NCBI RefSeq assembly: GCF_030679875.1
Contig: NZ_JAUXSP010000021.1
Span: 308,122-372,121 of the forward strand
Source: Phenylobacterium sp.
GTDB taxonomy: Bacteria; Pseudomonadota; Alphaproteobacteria; Caulobacterales; Caulobacteraceae
Reading direction: 5' to 3'
Length of the DNA stretch: 64,000 bases
In this document: in pieces, positions 1-11,373 of the stretch
How the letters are laid out: each line of letters opens with the position of its first letter
How positions within the stretch are numbered: position 1 is the stretch's first letter
Program-made: the position numbers and the translations under genes
Notes under the pieces: generated by a model
The model's input: only the letters and a program-made list of their open reading frames with translations
Databases searched by the model: none
Told to the model about the DNA's origin: nothing

Positions 1-1062
1 CTGACCCTGCTGGAAGTGGTCATGCGCCTGACCGACCTGGCCACTGCCGAACGGGGCAAGGCGCAGCACCGGCAGGAAGTCCTGATCGCCGAGCTGAACC
101 ACCGGGTTCGCAATATCCTTGGCCTTATCCGCGGCCTGATTTCCCAGAGCCGGGATGGCGCCGCCGACGTCCAGCAGTTCTTCGAGGTGGTCTCGGGTCG
201 GGTCCAGGCTCTTGCTCGGGCGCATGACCAGATCACCCAGCATCAATGGGGTCCGGGCTCCCTGCGCGAACTGATCCGCAGCGAGGCCGACGCCTATCTG
301 GCCGCCAAGGCCGACCGGCTGGTTCTGTCGGGGCCTGACGTGCAAATCGAGCCCCAGGCCTTTTCGACCCTGTCCCTCGTGATCCATGAGCTGGTGACCA
401 ATTCAGCCAAGTACGGCGCGCTGTGTGACAGTCGCGGTCAGGTGCATGTGAACTGGAAGACCGACGCATCAGGCGCCCTCGACCTCGCCTGGCGCGAAGA
501 AGGCGGTCCAGTGGTCCAGATCCCGACCCGGCGGGGTTTCGGATCGACCATTATCGAACGCTCCATCCCGCACGAACTGGGCGGTGAGGCGAACGTCGTC
601 TTTGATCCGGCAGGCCTTCAGGTGACGCTGCGGGTGCCCGGGCGCTTCGTCGTGGAAGCCGCGACCGTATCCCCAGGCGAGGCGGCGCCAACCGTCCCCG
701 AGGCCCGGGTCGCCGGGCCTGACCACGTGCTGGTGGTGGAAGACAACATCATCATCGCCCTCGACCTGGAGGGCGTCCTCCTGAAGCTCGGCGCGAACCA
801 GGTGAGCCTGGCCTCCACCGTCTCCGCCGCCCTGGACGCCATCGTTTCGGACCGACCAGACTTCGCCCTGCTTGACCTCAATCTCGGCGATGAAACCAGC
901 CTGCCCGTGGCCGACCGGCTGAAGTCCGAGGGTATCCCCTTCGCCTTCGGCACCGGGTTCGGCGATCAGGCCGAACTGCCAGATCACCTGTCAGGCGTGA
1001 CCATCATCTCGAAGCCCTATTCCGAGAAGGCCCTGCGCGAGACCCTGACCCGCCGGGCCTGA
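1..1062 (+). CDS. HWE-type sensor histidine kinase with C-terminal receiver domain (5' end outside window)
   Basis: The reading frame is open from base 1, so only the C-terminal part of the protein is here. It starts in a helix with the HWE-family phosphoacceptor motif LNHRVRNILGLI, followed by the HWE ATP-binding domain (VIHELVTNSAKYGAL as N-box, RGFGSTIIE as G-box). After a linker a receiver domain follows (VLVVEDN, phosphoacceptor Asp in LLDLNLGD, Lys in SKPY). Its beta-4 motif FGTGFG is a variant of the FATGY signature of general-stress-type response regulators. The entry sequence LTLLEVV just before the kinase resembles the join between a PHY domain and an HWE kinase in bacteriophytochromes; that the missing N-terminus is a phytochrome is inference. 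Family knowledge: an autophosphorylating cytoplasmic hybrid kinase. It converges on argJ with 3 bases between the stops. Confidence 0.88.
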   Translation: MTLLEVVMRLTDLATAERGKAQHRQEVLIAELNHRVRNILGLIRGLISQSRDGAADVQQFFEVVSGRVQALARAHDQITQHQWGPGSLRELIRSEADAYLAAKADRLVLSGPDVQIEPQAFSTLSLVIHELVTNSAKYGALCDSRGQVHVNWKTDASGALDLAWREEGGPVVQIPTRRGFGSTIIERSIPHELGGEANVVFDPAGLQVTLRVPGRFVVEAATVSPGEAAPTVPEARVAGPDHVLVVEDNIIIALDLEGVLLKLGANQVSLASTVSAALDAIVSDRPDFALLDLNLGDETSLPVADRLKSEGIPFAFGTGFGDQAELPDHLSGVTIISKPYSEKALRETLTRRA

Positions 1063-1065
1063 GGC

Positions 1066-2520
1066 TCAGGACCTGTAGTCGCCGTTGATGGCCACGTACT
1101 GCTTGGTCAGGTCGCAGGTCCAGACGGTGGCGCTGGCCTTTCCAACGCCCACATCGATGAAGACCTCGAGCTCCTGGCGCTTCATGTAGGCGCTCATCTT
1201 GGCCTCGTCATAGGTTGCCGAGACCAGGCCGTCCTGGGCGGCCCAATGTTCGCCAAAGCGCACCGACAGCTCATCGCGGTTCACCGGCTCATCGGCCCGG
1301 CCCACGGCCATGACGATCCGGCCCCAGTTGGCGTCTTCCCCAGCGAAGGCGGTCTTGACCAGGGGGCTCTCGGCCACTGTGCGGGCGATCTTGCGGGCCG
1401 AGATCGGGTTCTCGGCCCCCGCGACGGTGATCTTGACGAACTTGGTCGCCCCCTCCCCGTCCCGCACCAGCTGCAGGGCGAGATCGAGCAGCACCGCCTC
1501 CAACTTTTCGCGGAAGTCGGCCAGTCGCTTGTCGCCCGCCCGGGTGATCTTTGGCGCGCCGGACTGGCCGGTGGCGAACAGCAGCAGAGTGTCATTGGTC
1601 GAGCGGTCGCCATCCACCGTCACGCAGTTGAAGGTGGTGCGCACATAGAGGTTCACCAGGCTCTGCAGGGCGGGCGCGGAGATGGCCGCGTCGGTGGCGA
1701 CAAAGGCCAGCATGGTCGCCATGTCTGGGGCGATCATGCCCGAGCCCTTGCAGATGCCGGCGATGCGGACCGGGACCCCGTCGACCATGGCTTCGGCGGT
1801 CGCGCCCTTGGGGAAGGTGTCGGTGGTCATGATCGCCCGCGCGGCGGCGCCCCAGTTGTCCGCCGACAGCTTCTGCTCCACCTCGGGCAGGCGCTGGGTG
1901 ATCTTGGCGTCGTCCAGCAGCACGCCGATGACGCCCGTAGAGGCCAGCATCACGTCGCGCTGGCGGCAGTCGAACCGCTTGGCCACCGCCGAGGCCACCC
2001 GGCGCGCGGCGTCCGCCCCGGGCTTTCCTGTGAAGGCGTTGGCGCAGCCGGCGTTCACCACCAGGGCGCGGGCCTCAGCCCCCTTGGTGGCGGCCAGCTG
2101 CTTCTGGCACCAGTCCACCGGGGCCGACCCGACCTTGTGGCGGGTGAAGACCCCCGCGGCTGTCGTCCCGGGATCAAAGCTCATGACCAGCAGGTCATCA
2201 CGCTCATGCTTGTAGAAGCCTGCCCGGCCCACCGCCAGGCGCACCCCGGCGACCGGGGCCATCGCCGGAAAGGGCACGGCGAGCGGCGAGACCGGCAGGG
2301 CGCCCTTGGCGGGAGCCGCTGGGGTCCGATCCAGGGCGCGGCTGGCCTTGTCGGCCCGTTTCAGGGCGGCGCGTTTCAGGGCGCTGGCCAGGGGGTCGAG
2401 GGCCCGCTCGATCTTCTGTCCCATGGCCTCGCCCACGCTCTCGGACGCCCGAGGCGCGACCTTGGCGGGCGCGGCGGCGGCCTTGGACGCCTTGGCCTTG
2501 TCAGAGGGCTTGCGGGCCAT
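1066..2520 (-). CDS. argJ: ArgJ, bifunctional glutamate N-acetyltransferase / ornithine acetyltransferase
   Basis: Arginine biosynthesis enzyme that transfers acetyl from N-acetylornithine to glutamate (and can use acetyl-CoA). The body is a full ArgJ: GVFTRHKVGSAPVDWC, LVVNAGCANAFTG, the self-cleavage and nucleophile site PDMATMLAF (the Thr becomes the N-terminus of the beta chain), and the C-terminal FAGEDANWGRI. The protein is 484 residues, roughly 80 longer than usual, because of an Ala/Lys-rich N-terminal extension before FPAMAPVAGVRLAVG. The ATG chosen at 2520 overlaps the TGA of the upstream PPIase gene (TGATG), which argues for translational coupling; a GTG one codon earlier is also possible. 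Operon with the PPIase gene. Confidence 0.95.
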   Translation of the reverse strand: MARKPSDKAKASKAAAAPAKVAPRASESVGEAMGQKIERALDPLASALKRAALKRADKASRALDRTPAAPAKGALPVSPLAVPFPAMAPVAGVRLAVGRAGFYKHERDDLLVMSFDPGTTAAGVFTRHKVGSAPVDWCQKQLAATKGAEARALVVNAGCANAFTGKPGADAARRVASAVAKRFDCRQRDVMLASTGVIGVLLDDAKITQRLPEVEQKLSADNWGAAARAIMTTDTFPKGATAEAMVDGVPVRIAGICKGSGMIAPDMATMLAFVATDAAISAPALQSLVNLYVRTTFNCVTVDGDRSTNDTLLLFATGQSGAPKITRAGDKRLADFREKLEAVLLDLALQLVRDGEGATKFVKITVAGAENPISARKIARTVAESPLVKTAFAGEDANWGRIVMAVGRADEPVNRDELSVRFGEHWAAQDGLVSATYDEAKMSAYMKRQELEVFIDVGVGKASATVWTCDLTKQYVAINGDYRS

Positions 2521-3521
2521 CACTTCGGCTCCGGCGTCTTGGCGGCCGGCGCCTTCGGCGCAGCGGCGGCCGGAGCCGGCTTTGGCGTAGGCGTAGGGGC
2601 CGGGACCGACTTGGCGGGCGGCGCCGCATCAGCGGGCTCAACCGGTGCGCCGGGCACGTCCTGGGCGGCCCCGATCAGGGTCTCGACCTTGGCCCGGCCG
2701 CGCAGCTTCTCCAGCAGGTCGCGCACCTGGTCATAGGTCAGAAAGCGGATGATCTGGGGGCGCGCGGCCTCAAGGGTGATCGGCTCCTCCAGCCGGCGGT
2801 CCTCGATGCGGACCACGGCGAAGCCGCCCTCGACTTCAAAGGGACCGACGATCTCGCCGGCCTTGGCCTCCTTGAGCGCCCCTTCATAGGCCTCGGGCAT
2901 GACATCGGTGGTGAAGTAGCCCAGATCACCCCCATTGAAGCGGGTCGCCGCGTCCGTGGAGCGCTCCATAGCCAGGGCCTCGAAGGAGGCGCCCGTGGCC
3001 AGCAGGCTCTTGACCGCCTCACCCTCCTCAAGCGTGGCGACCAGGATCTGCCGAGCGCGGATTTCCTCCGACTGCCGGGCGAGCTTCAACTGTTCCTGAT
3101 AGAGGCCGCGGATGGCGTTCTCATTCACGGCGTTGGAGACGACACTCTCCACGAGCATGTCCCCCAGGATACGCTCCCGGGCCGCGGCGAGCCGGCGCTG
3201 GGCTACAGGATCTTCGTCGAGATTGCGCGACAGGGCCTCAGCAGCCAGCAGCTTCTGATCGATCACCTCGTCCAGCACTCGACGGAAAAGATCCGAGGAG
3301 ATGTCGAGGGGCTCGCCCTCGCCGATGAGGGCCTGGGCGACGGCCTCGCGCTTGACGTCGGAGGCCCAGACGGTCTTGCCGTCGACCCGGGCCACCGCCT
3401 CGTCTCCGGGCTGCGGCGGGCGCTCATCGCCGCCGCGATCGCCACAAGCGGCGAGCAGCAGGCCGACAGCGGTCAAAACGGCCACCAGACCGCCGAAAGA
3501 CGTGGGTTTTGCACGGGTCAT
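2520..3521 (-). CDS. Parvulin-type peptidylprolyl isomerase lipoprotein (PpiC/SurA/PrsA-like)
   Basis: Probable periplasmic folding chaperone. The N-terminus is a lipoprotein signal ending in the lipobox LLAAC, followed by a SurA-N-like helical region (VARVDGKTVWASDVKREAV, EVIDQKLLAAEAL) and one parvulin domain (RARQILVATLEEGEAV, GGDLGYFTTDVMPEAYE, VEGGFAVVRIEDRR). The C-terminal 50 or so residues are a Pro/Ala/Lys-rich low-complexity tail. The start at 3521 is preferred over the longer frame (to 3596) because it gives an intact signal peptide and has an AAGGGAAG Shine-Dalgarno about 6 bases upstream. The gene is translationally coupled to argJ. The PPIase-argJ pair next to secA is, from memory, a Caulobacter arrangement; here a thiolase gene lies between it and secA. 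Confidence 0.9.
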   Translation of the reverse strand: MTRAKPTSFGGLVAVLTAVGLLLAACGDRGGDERPPQPGDEAVARVDGKTVWASDVKREAVAQALIGEGEPLDISSDLFRRVLDEVIDQKLLAAEALSRNLDEDPVAQRRLAAARERILGDMLVESVVSNAVNENAIRGLYQEQLKLARQSEEIRARQILVATLEEGEAVKSLLATGASFEALAMERSTDAATRFNGGDLGYFTTDVMPEAYEGALKEAKAGEIVGPFEVEGGFAVVRIEDRRLEEPITLEAARPQIIRFLTYDQVRDLLEKLRGRAKVETLIGAAQDVPGAPVEPADAAPPAKSVPAPTPTPKPAPAAAAPKAPAAKTPEPK

Positions 3522-3671
3522 GGGCAGCTTCCCTTGAGCGCCGAGACGAGACTGCAGGCGCAGTCCGTCCCTAGCCATTTCCCCCGCGGGATGCAAAGGT
3601 TGCGGCGATCATAGCTCGGCGTCCGCACCACAAGCAGATGGCCGGATCATATTCATTCGGGAGAATTACAT

Positions 3672-4841
<1,170 letters not shown>

Positions 4842-4867
4842 TCTCAGACGCTAGCAGCTGATCAGGA

Positions 4868-4900
4868 AGGGCTCCCCGGCGACGGTGGAGCCCTTTTCCT
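4868..4900 (+). terminator. Intrinsic terminator after the thiolase gene
   Basis: AGGGCTCC at 4868-4875 pairs perfectly with GGAGCCCT at 4887-4894 around an 11-base loop and is followed by TTTCCTTT. It ends the thiolase transcript before the secA promoter. Confidence 0.8.
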
Positions 4901-4943
4901 TTGCCGCGCGGCGCCCGATTGAGGCTCCCCGGCGGGCCTTGCG

Positions 4944-4971
4944 TTGACACTGGGGGGGCCGCTGCTTAAGT
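4944..4971 (+). promoter_or_regulatory. Candidate housekeeping promoter for secA
   Basis: TTGACA at 4944-4949, a 16-base spacer and TTAAGT at 4966-4971 form a sigma70-type promoter about 110 bases upstream of the secA ATG. The first -35 base coincides with an upstream in-frame TTG start that would lengthen SecA by 45 residues unlike the family; this supports reading the segment as leader. Confidence 0.6.
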
Positions 4972-5078
4972 CTCGGCCTCGCTCAAAGAGCGGGATTCCG
5001 GGCAGGCGAAGGTCAGACGGCGCGCCGTGCGCAACGCCCGCGACCCCGCATCGACCGCATTCTCGGACGCCCCCGCAC

Positions 5079-7838
<2,760 letters not shown>

Positions 7839-8627
7839 GTGGGCCCGCCGCCGGTTCTGGAATCCAGCGGCCGGTGTCCCGTTTGCGAGGAAGAGGCGGT
7901 CTTCGCCTCGACCGACCATTGGCTTCGGGACGGATTTAAGTGCTCCGGTTGTGGCTCAATCCCCCGAGAGCGGGCTCTGATGCGCGTGCTGGCTGAACTC
8001 GCCCCGCACTGGCGAGGCCTGGCCATTCACGAGAGTTCTGGGTGTTCGGTGTCCAGCAACCGGCTACGCGCCGAATGCCCTGGCTATGTGGCGACCCAGT
8101 ACGACCCGGCCACACCCTGGGGACAGCTCCACCCACACGGCTACCGCAGCGAGGACCTTGAGGCCCAGACCTTCGCGGACGCCAGCTTCGACGTTGTCGT
8201 CACCCAGGACGTGTTCGAGCACCTGTTCGCCCCGGACCGGGCCATCGCCGAGATCGCCCGCACGCTCAAGCCCGGCGGCTTCCACATCTGCACTGTGCCG
8301 ATCGTGCGAAAGGCCGAGCCCTCGGTCCGGCGGGCCAGGCGGCGTCGCGACGGGACCGTGGAGCACCTGGCCGACCCCGAGTATCATGGGAATCCCATGG
8401 ACCCGGACGGCGCCCTGGTGACGGTCGACTGGGGCTATGACATCGCCGACTATCTGGACCGGGCCAGCGGCCTGTCGACTACCATCCACACCATTGATGA
8501 TCTCAGCCAGGGCATCCGCGCGGCCTATATCGAGGTTCTGGTCTCCAGAAAGCCCCTTCCCACCCAGGTGACGCCGGACGGCGCTCCTGATCGTCGCCCC
8601 TTCCTTCGCCGGCGTCTACGCCGTTAA
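7839..8627 (+). CDS. Class I SAM-dependent methyltransferase-like protein with N-terminal zinc-ribbon cysteines
   Basis: A 262-residue protein. The N-terminus carries two Cys pairs (CPVC about residues 13-16, CSGC about 35-38), suggesting a zinc ribbon. A Methyltransf_11-like core follows: FDVVVTQDVFEHLFAPDRAIAEIARTLKPGG (cited in part) is the post-I/III region. The usual glycine-rich SAM motif I is degenerate (AIHESSGCSVSS), as in a subgroup found near polysaccharide genes. The C-terminus is Arg-rich. The GTG start at 7839 is the base directly after the secA TAG, with no separate Shine-Dalgarno, so translation probably depends on ribosomes finishing secA. Substrate unknown. Confidence 0.75.
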   Translation: MGPPPVLESSGRCPVCEEEAVFASTDHWLRDGFKCSGCGSIPRERALMRVLAELAPHWRGLAIHESSGCSVSSNRLRAECPGYVATQYDPATPWGQLHPHGYRSEDLEAQTFADASFDVVVTQDVFEHLFAPDRAIAEIARTLKPGGFHICTVPIVRKAEPSVRRARRRRDGTVEHLADPEYHGNPMDPDGALVTVDWGYDIADYLDRASGLSTTIHTIDDLSQGIRAAYIEVLVSRKPLPTQVTPDGAPDRRPFLRRRLRR

Positions 8628-8655
8628 GGTGAAGCTACACAAGGGAGGGCTTCGG

Positions 8656-9366
8656 GTGGAGAACATCAGATCCTGGATGCTGCGAGGCTTGGCCGCCCCT
8701 GGCCTAGCGCTCAGCCTTGCAGGCGCAGCCATGGCCCAGGCTCCCGACGGTTTCTCTCGCGCCGTGGCGGCTTTCAATTCCGGCGACTTCGCGACCGCCC
8801 TGGCCGGGTTCCGCCAGTCGGCGGCCCAGGGAAACAACGCGGCTCTGAATAACCTCGGCCTGATGTACGCCAACGGCTGGGGGGTGGCCGAGGACGACGC
8901 TGAGGCGGTGCGATGGTATCGTCAGGCCGCTGACCAGGGCAACGTCAAGGCCATGTACGCCCTGAGCGTCATGTATTCGTCGGGCGAGGGCGTACCCCAG
9001 GATGGCGGCCTGGCGATGAGTTGGCGGCTCAAGGCCGCCAAGGGGGGTGACTCCAGCGCCCAGCAGGCGCTGGGGACCGACTACCGCCACGGCCTCAATG
9101 GCGTCGCCGAGAATCCGGTCGAGGCCGCCCGCTGGCATGGCTTGGCCGCCGCGCAGGGAAACCTGATTTCACAGAAGGCCATGGCCTGGATGTACGACCG
9201 CGGCGAGGGCGTCCCGGCCGACGCCGTTCAGTCCTATGTCTGGTGGTCTCTGGCCGCCGCCCGCGGGGACAGCCATGCGACAACCGAGCGTGAGAAGCTC
9301 GCCAGCCGCATGACGCCCAACCAACTCGCCGAAGGCCAGCGCCGTCTCGGTTCGCCGGCGCGCTGA
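8656..9366 (+). CDS. Secreted Sel1/TPR-like repeat protein
   Basis: An exported protein of about 236 residues. Signal peptide: MENIRSWMLRG-type start, hydrophobic stretch, and AMAQ-A cleavage. The mature part is Sel1-like repeats (ALNNLGLMYANGWGVAEDD, AMYALSVMYSSGEGVPQDG, KAMAWMYDRGEGVPADAVQ), an alpha-alpha superhelical scaffold used for protein-protein contacts in the periplasm or envelope. The start at GTG 8656 is chosen because AAGGGAGGG lies 6 bases upstream; the GTG at 8629 would put extra residues before the signal peptide. It follows the methyltransferase gene by 28 bases on the same strand, so probably the same transcript. Function unknown. Confidence 0.82.
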   Translation: MENIRSWMLRGLAAPGLALSLAGAAMAQAPDGFSRAVAAFNSGDFATALAGFRQSAAQGNNAALNNLGLMYANGWGVAEDDAEAVRWYRQAADQGNVKAMYALSVMYSSGEGVPQDGGLAMSWRLKAAKGGDSSAQQALGTDYRHGLNGVAENPVEAARWHGLAAAQGNLISQKAMAWMYDRGEGVPADAVQSYVWWSLAAARGDSHATTEREKLASRMTPNQLAEGQRRLGSPAR

Positions 9367-9404
9367 TAACCTCCCAGGTCTCGGACCAGGGCATTGCATG
9401 ATTG

Positions 9405-9436
9405 GTTACGGTGTAACATCACTAGGTTCTGATGTT
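9405..9436. promoter_or_regulatory. Nested inverted repeats upstream of the DsbB-like gene
   Basis: GTTAC-GGT-GTAAC (9405-9417) overlaps a second inverted repeat AACATC-N10-GATGTT (9415-9420 and 9431-9436), 20 to 50 bases before the ATG at 9456. The arrangement fits an operator or a leader hairpin; no regulator is identified. Confidence 0.4.
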
Positions 9437-9455
9437 TTGAGCCGGGGGGCGCTCC

Positions 9456-9881
9456 ATGCTGAATTTGGATTTCTGGACCGGGCGGCTGCGGCTGCTGGGC
9501 CTGATCGCCGTGGCGATCAGCATCGCGACCTGGGCCATGGAGCTATCGGGCCTGGTTTATGTCTGTCCCTACTGCCGGACTCAGCGGACGGTCATTGGCC
9601 TGCTGGGCCTGCTGATGCTGACCCCCAATCCCGGTTTCTGGATCAGCCGATATCTTGGCGCAGTCCTTGGCGTGTTCGGCCTGGTGGTGGGATCGACCCA
9701 GCATTTCAACGGCTGGCGCAAGGTGATGAAGGGTGAGTTCGTCCTGTCGCCCAAGGTCTATGACGACGCCTTCCTGCTGTCAGGGGCGGCGATCTTCATC
9801 ATCGTGGCCCAGGTCCTGCTGCTCTACGCCTACCGCAAGCCGGCGGTCATGATGGCGGAGCCTGTCAGCCCTGGAGCGTGA
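9456..9881 (+). CDS. Four-helix membrane protein with DsbB-like CPYC motif
   Basis: A 141-residue protein with four predicted membrane segments (about residues 11-31, 45-57, 66-80, 106-125). Between helices 1 and 2 it has C37-P-Y-C40 followed by Arg44, the same spacing as CxxC-xxx-Arg in DsbB, where the Cys pair and Arg contact quinone. The second DsbB cysteine pair is absent; these are the only two cysteines. It could be a reduced DsbB-like or thiol:quinone redox protein, or an unrelated membrane protein with a chance CxxC. Preceded by GGGGGGCGCTCC and a pair of inverted repeats. Its 3' end overlaps the convergent NTF2-like gene by 17 bases. Confidence 0.6.
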   Translation: MLNLDFWTGRLRLLGLIAVAISIATWAMELSGLVYVCPYCRTQRTVIGLLGLLMLTPNPGFWISRYLGAVLGVFGLVVGSTQHFNGWRKVMKGEFVLSPKVYDDAFLLSGAAIFIIVAQVLLLYAYRKPAVMMAEPVSPGA

Positions 9882-10248
9882 CGAAGGTCTCGCTCTCGAT
9901 CAGCCACTGACCGCGGACCTTGGTCCAGGCGGCCAGATACCAGCCTGCGATGTGCTCGCCCTGGCTGCGGGAGACCGCCACCCAGGTCCCCCGTTCAGCG
10001 GCGCGTGCGCCGGCCGCGTCCAGCTCGACCGCCTCAGGGGTGCGCACGAAGGCTGAAAAGTCCGGGTCGGCGAACTGAGCGGCGAAGGCGGCGATCACCG
10101 CCTCGACCCCGGTGATCAGGGCCCCGTCGCCGACGATCAGGTTCACGCCGGGGACGAAGAAAGGCTTCAGCCGCGCCGCCTCTTTCGCCGCGATCAGCCT
10201 GTTGGTCAGGCGGCGACGGGCGAGGATGGCGTCCGTGGGCGTGGTCAA
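9865..10248 (-). CDS. SnoaL/NTF2-like domain protein (DUF4440-like)
   Basis: A 127-residue single-domain protein with the cone-like NTF2 fold pattern: N-terminal helices (RRRLTNRLIAAKEAARLKPF), then strands including LIVGDGALITGVEAVIAAFAAQF and the closing AGWYLAAWTKVRGQWLIESETFVTL (cited in part). Such proteins are small isomerases, hydrolases or ligand binders; nothing here decides. The start is a TTG whose bases overlap the TGA of the upstream MDR gene, with no nearby ATG, indicating translational coupling in a two-gene operon. Confidence 0.72.
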   Translation of the reverse strand: MTTPTDAILARRRLTNRLIAAKEAARLKPFFVPGVNLIVGDGALITGVEAVIAAFAAQFADPDFSAFVRTPEAVELDAAGARAAERGTWVAVSRSQGEHIAGWYLAAWTKVRGQWLIESETFVTLQG

Positions 10249-11231
10249 GGCTCAACCACCACCGTGCCGACCTTGGTTCCGGCCTCCACCGCCTCATGGG
10301 CCGCCGCGCAATCTTCCAGCCGATAGGTCCCGGCCACCGACAGGATGGCCTGGCCGGTCCCGATCCAGGCGGTGATATCGGCCTGGGCGCGCCGTCTGGC
10401 CTCATGCGGGCTGACCGGCAGATAGACCCCGTGGATTGACAGGTTCAGGCCCATCAAGACGCCTGCGGGGATCACCGGCTCGCGAGATCCCTTGGTGGCG
10501 TAATAGGCGATGGATCCGTTCAGGCTGACGCTGGCCAGGGTGGAGGCGGCATTGCCGCCGAAGTCCACCTCGACCACATGATGTACGCCCTGGCCGCCCG
10601 TCAGGTCGCGGACCCTGGCGGCTACGTCCTCGCGACGATAGTCGATGGTGTGGTCGACGCCGCCGGCCCTGGCCCGCTCAGCCTTGTCGGCGTTGGACAC
10701 CGTGGCGATCACCGTGGCGCCCGCCCACTTGGCCAGTTGCACCGCGTAGTGGCCCACGGCGCCGGCCCCGCCTGTCACCAGGACCGTGCGACCCTGCACC
10801 GGGCCTGCGAGGAACAGCGCCCGGTGGGCGGTCATGCAGGGAATGCCCAGGGTCGCCCCTTGCGCGAACGACACCTCGTCCGGAAGCGGGCGGATGAGGT
10901 CCACGTCCAGCTCGATGAATTCCGCCGCCGAGCCAAAGGCTCGCCCATTGCGCTGGCCGTTGTAGAACCAGACCCGGCGACCAACCCAGGCCGGCGAGAC
11001 CCCAGGCCCCACCGCCTCGACCACGCCAGCCCCATCGCTGTGAGGAATGATCCTGGGATAGGCCATGGGCGCGCCCGAGGCGCCGCCCCGCATGCCCACA
11101 TCGGACGGATTGACCCCGGAGGCCTTCACCGCGATCAGCACCTGGCCCTGGCCGGCCTGGGGCGTGGGCTGGTCGCCCAGTTGCAGGACCTGCCGCGCAG
11201 GCCCGGTTTGATCGTACCAGACGGCTCGCAT
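10245..11231 (-). CDS. Medium-chain dehydrogenase/reductase, NADPH:quinone oxidoreductase-like
   Basis: A 328-residue zinc-independent MDR protein of the zeta-crystallin/QOR type. The N-terminal GroES-like domain shows MRAVWYDQTGPA, VKASGVNPSDVGMRGG and HSDGAGVVEAVGPGV; the nucleotide-binding fold has VLVTGGAGAVGHYAVQLAKW. The catalytic-zinc cysteine of alcohol dehydrogenases is missing. Probably reduces quinones or alpha,beta-unsaturated carbonyls with NADPH. The start at 11231 is chosen over the longer frame because it gives the family N-terminus and has GGGAGG 4 bases away. Divergent from the OYE-type gene, another ene-reductase class, so the two may share a detoxification role. Confidence 0.87.
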   Translation of the reverse strand: MRAVWYDQTGPARQVLQLGDQPTPQAGQGQVLIAVKASGVNPSDVGMRGGASGAPMAYPRIIPHSDGAGVVEAVGPGVSPAWVGRRVWFYNGQRNGRAFGSAAEFIELDVDLIRPLPDEVSFAQGATLGIPCMTAHRALFLAGPVQGRTVLVTGGAGAVGHYAVQLAKWAGATVIATVSNADKAERARAGGVDHTIDYRREDVAARVRDLTGGQGVHHVVEVDFGGNAASTLASVSLNGSIAYYATKGSREPVIPAGVLMGLNLSIHGVYLPVSPHEARRRAQADITAWIGTGQAILSVAGTYRLEDCAAAHEAVEAGTKVGTVVVEP

Positions 11232-11373
11232 GTCGCCTCCCAGGGTTGCTCTTGCCCCCTGGATGACCTGGGCGCGCGCTGGTGACAAGTCCGCCCCTTA
11301 CGCAACGGCGCCCCTTCGTTGCGGCGCCCGCCTCGTCTATGAACAGGGTTCACCTGCCGCCGGAGACGAGACC

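Noticed and set aside
1246..2736. A 496-codon plus-strand frame opposite argJ and the PPIase gene
   Set aside because: Crosses the junction of two real genes and lacks any family signature.
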